A stretch of DNA of 34,024 bases, taken from Nitrospirota bacterium. Its GTDB lineage: Bacteria; Nitrospirota; Thermodesulfovibrionia; Thermodesulfovibrionales; UBA6898. The position numbers and the translations under genes are program-made. Where the stretch lies: the NCBI GenBank assembly GCA_021811105.1, contig JAJZPM010000043.1, positions 1-34,024 of the forward strand, in the 5' to 3' direction. The notes beneath the pieces were generated by a model. The model searched no databases. It was not told where the DNA came from and was given only the letters and a program-made list of their open reading frames with translations. Below are positions 33,174 through 34,024 of this stretch, piece after piece; within the stretch, counting starts at the first letter, position 1; each line of letters starts with the position of its first letter.

Positions 33174-33698
33174 TCATAAAAACCCGTTCTCGCGCATGCG
33201 CTCCACGGCAATGATCAGCCACGGCGTATAGATGTCTCTGCTGCCCGCCATCTCGCCGATCAACAGCCCCGGGGCAATTGTCCTGATTTCCGAAATCTCA
33301 TCAGGGTCCGGGAAAATCCAGCCGGACTCGATCCCTCTCACCTCAGTGATCGCGCATATTTCATTTTCCGCGCCGATGTCCCTGTATCCGACCCTGTAAT
33401 GAAACTTAAACAGATACTGCACCTGGGCCGTTGTAAGCCCGATCTCCTGTCTTAATCTCCGCTTCGATGCCTGTTCGTAATCCTCGCCTTTTTTCAGATG
33501 GCTTGCAACGGTGCCGTCCCAAAAACCGGGCCAGAGCCTCTTTTTCCGGCTTCGCCGCGTCAGAAAAAGCTCGCCGTCCCGGTTGAAAACCATCGCAAGG
33601 AAACCGCGGTGGAGAATGCCACCACCGTCATGACATTTCTCCTTCTCCTCCTCCCCGATATAATTATCGTTCTCGTCGACTATCACGATCTGCTCCAT
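33174..33698 (-). CDS. NUDIX hydrolase, isopentenyl-diphosphate isomerase-like
   Basis: NUDIX-fold protein, 174 aa, closest by eye to type 1 isopentenyl-diphosphate isomerase/YfcD-type proteins: ILHRGFLAMVFNRDGELFLTRRSRKKRLWPGFWDGTVASHLKKGE...ASKRRLRQEIGL (Nudix box region). In true Idi the stretch after W is a Cys-Gly-His site; here the equivalent reads VASH, so the catalytic Cys seems absent. It may therefore be a divergent isomerase or a diphosphohydrolase of a prenyl or nucleotide substrate. I chose ATG at 33696-33698 (EQIVIVDENDNYIG matches the family start); an ATG 13 codons upstream is also open. It is convergent with hpnM, and the location fits isoprenoid supply, but this is inference. 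Confidence 0.75.
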   Translation of the reverse strand: MEQIVIVDENDNYIGEEEKEKCHDGGGILHRGFLAMVFNRDGELFLTRRSRKKRLWPGFWDGTVASHLKKGEDYEQASKRRLRQEIGLTTAQVQYLFKFHYRVGYRDIGAENEICAITEVRGIESGWIFPDPDEISEIRTIAPGLLIGEMAGSRDIYTPWLIIAVERMRENGFL

Positions 33699-33737
33699 CT
33701 TCCGCCATCGACCTCCGTATTTTAAGATGACCGTCAC

Positions 33738-34024
33738 CCCGCCGGATGCGCATTTTTTACATCTTATCCGACATGGTACGGTCTGTCAAAGAGATTTTTT
33801 CACGATATAAGACAGCAGAAGAACGCTGCCGAATAAGAATCTTGCTTCGATGTATGGCCTTTGCGTTGCGGTCGATTGACTCAACGGAGAAGCAGGGTAA
33901 ACTCTCCAGTTGCATAAATTTCTCATAAAAAATGGTATTAAGCCCACGCAAAACGGCCTCCTGATTGGTTAAAATTGATGTGTCGAGCAGCAAAATCAAC
34001 CAAAGCAGGAGGCCACTGAAAGTG
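33738..34024. other. Right-edge non-coding stretch with large imperfect inverted repeat
   Basis: AT-richer than its surroundings. An open minus-strand frame of about 80 codons (33757-33999) lacks a ribosome binding site and recognisable domains. Near the edge GGCCTCCTGATTGGTT (33955-33970) and AACC...CAGGAGGCC (33998-34014) form a 16-17-bp inverted repeat with one irregularity and a 27-base loop. It could be an insertion-sequence end, attachment-like site or strong terminator for a gene beyond the window. Confidence 0.45.

Noticed and set aside
33757-33999. 80-codon minus-strand frame at the right edge
   Set aside because: No ribosome binding site, no domain, and it covers one arm of the inverted repeat; probably non-coding.

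Overview
The window looks like chromosomal DNA of a Gram-negative, hopanoid-producing bacterium with c-type cytochromes. The combined content (hpnA/F/G/H/J/K/M/N, GH57 glycosidase, slipin/NfeD pair, tetraheme cytochrome, heme-binding sensor kinase) suggests a Nitrospirota-like or deltaproteobacterial-type lineage. That assignment is inference from gene content; no rRNA or long marker is present to fix it.

Layout. 248-7214 is a minus-strand run: gcvH-lpdA-(unknown 459-aa protein)-eno-ftsB-GH57 hydrolase, with short gaps or overlaps. mutS (minus, 7376-9952) precedes it and is divergent from a plus-strand lipid/ribosome operon, yceD-rpmF-plsX-fabH (10191-12883), which has a good sigma70-type promoter. 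A small hairpin separates fabH from a convergent minus-strand membrane operon, nfeD-slipin-TVP38/DedA-like (12902-15823).

15900-16600 is the most unusual stretch. An intact tRNA-Asn is preceded by two 103/105-bp tandem repeats, one ending in a tRNA-Asn 5' half and one running into the real gene. It is followed by a tiny GIY-YIG nuclease gene whose last codons run into a hairpin plus a tRNA-Asn 3' relic. Three copies of the same hairpin module sit at the equivalent tRNA position. I interpret this as a small, apparently tRNA-targeting repeat/nuclease element.

16711-20798 holds a redox-signalling cluster: tetraheme cytochrome, a membrane histidine kinase with a periplasmic CXXCH motif and a cysteine-rich tail, and an overlapping receiver-kinase fusion.

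21008-33698 is a hopanoid locus. hpnG (plus) converges on an eight-gene minus-strand operon: hpnJ-hpnK-EamA-like-shc(hpnF)-hpnA-48-aa ORF-hpnH-CruF-like. Most of its junctions are 1-4-base overlaps, and one recognisable promoter lies upstream of hpnJ. hpnN (RND/MMPL exporter, minus) and hpnM (plus) are divergent next to it, followed by an Idi-like NUDIX gene. Together these genes cyclise squalene, add and trim the adenosyl side chain, modify the head group and move the lipid to the outer membrane. The three non-canonical members (CruF-like protein, small EamA-like protein, 48-aa ORF) are the best candidates for new hopanoid functions. The last 290 bases hold no convincing gene, but they contain a long imperfect inverted repeat that may be the edge of an insertion sequence.
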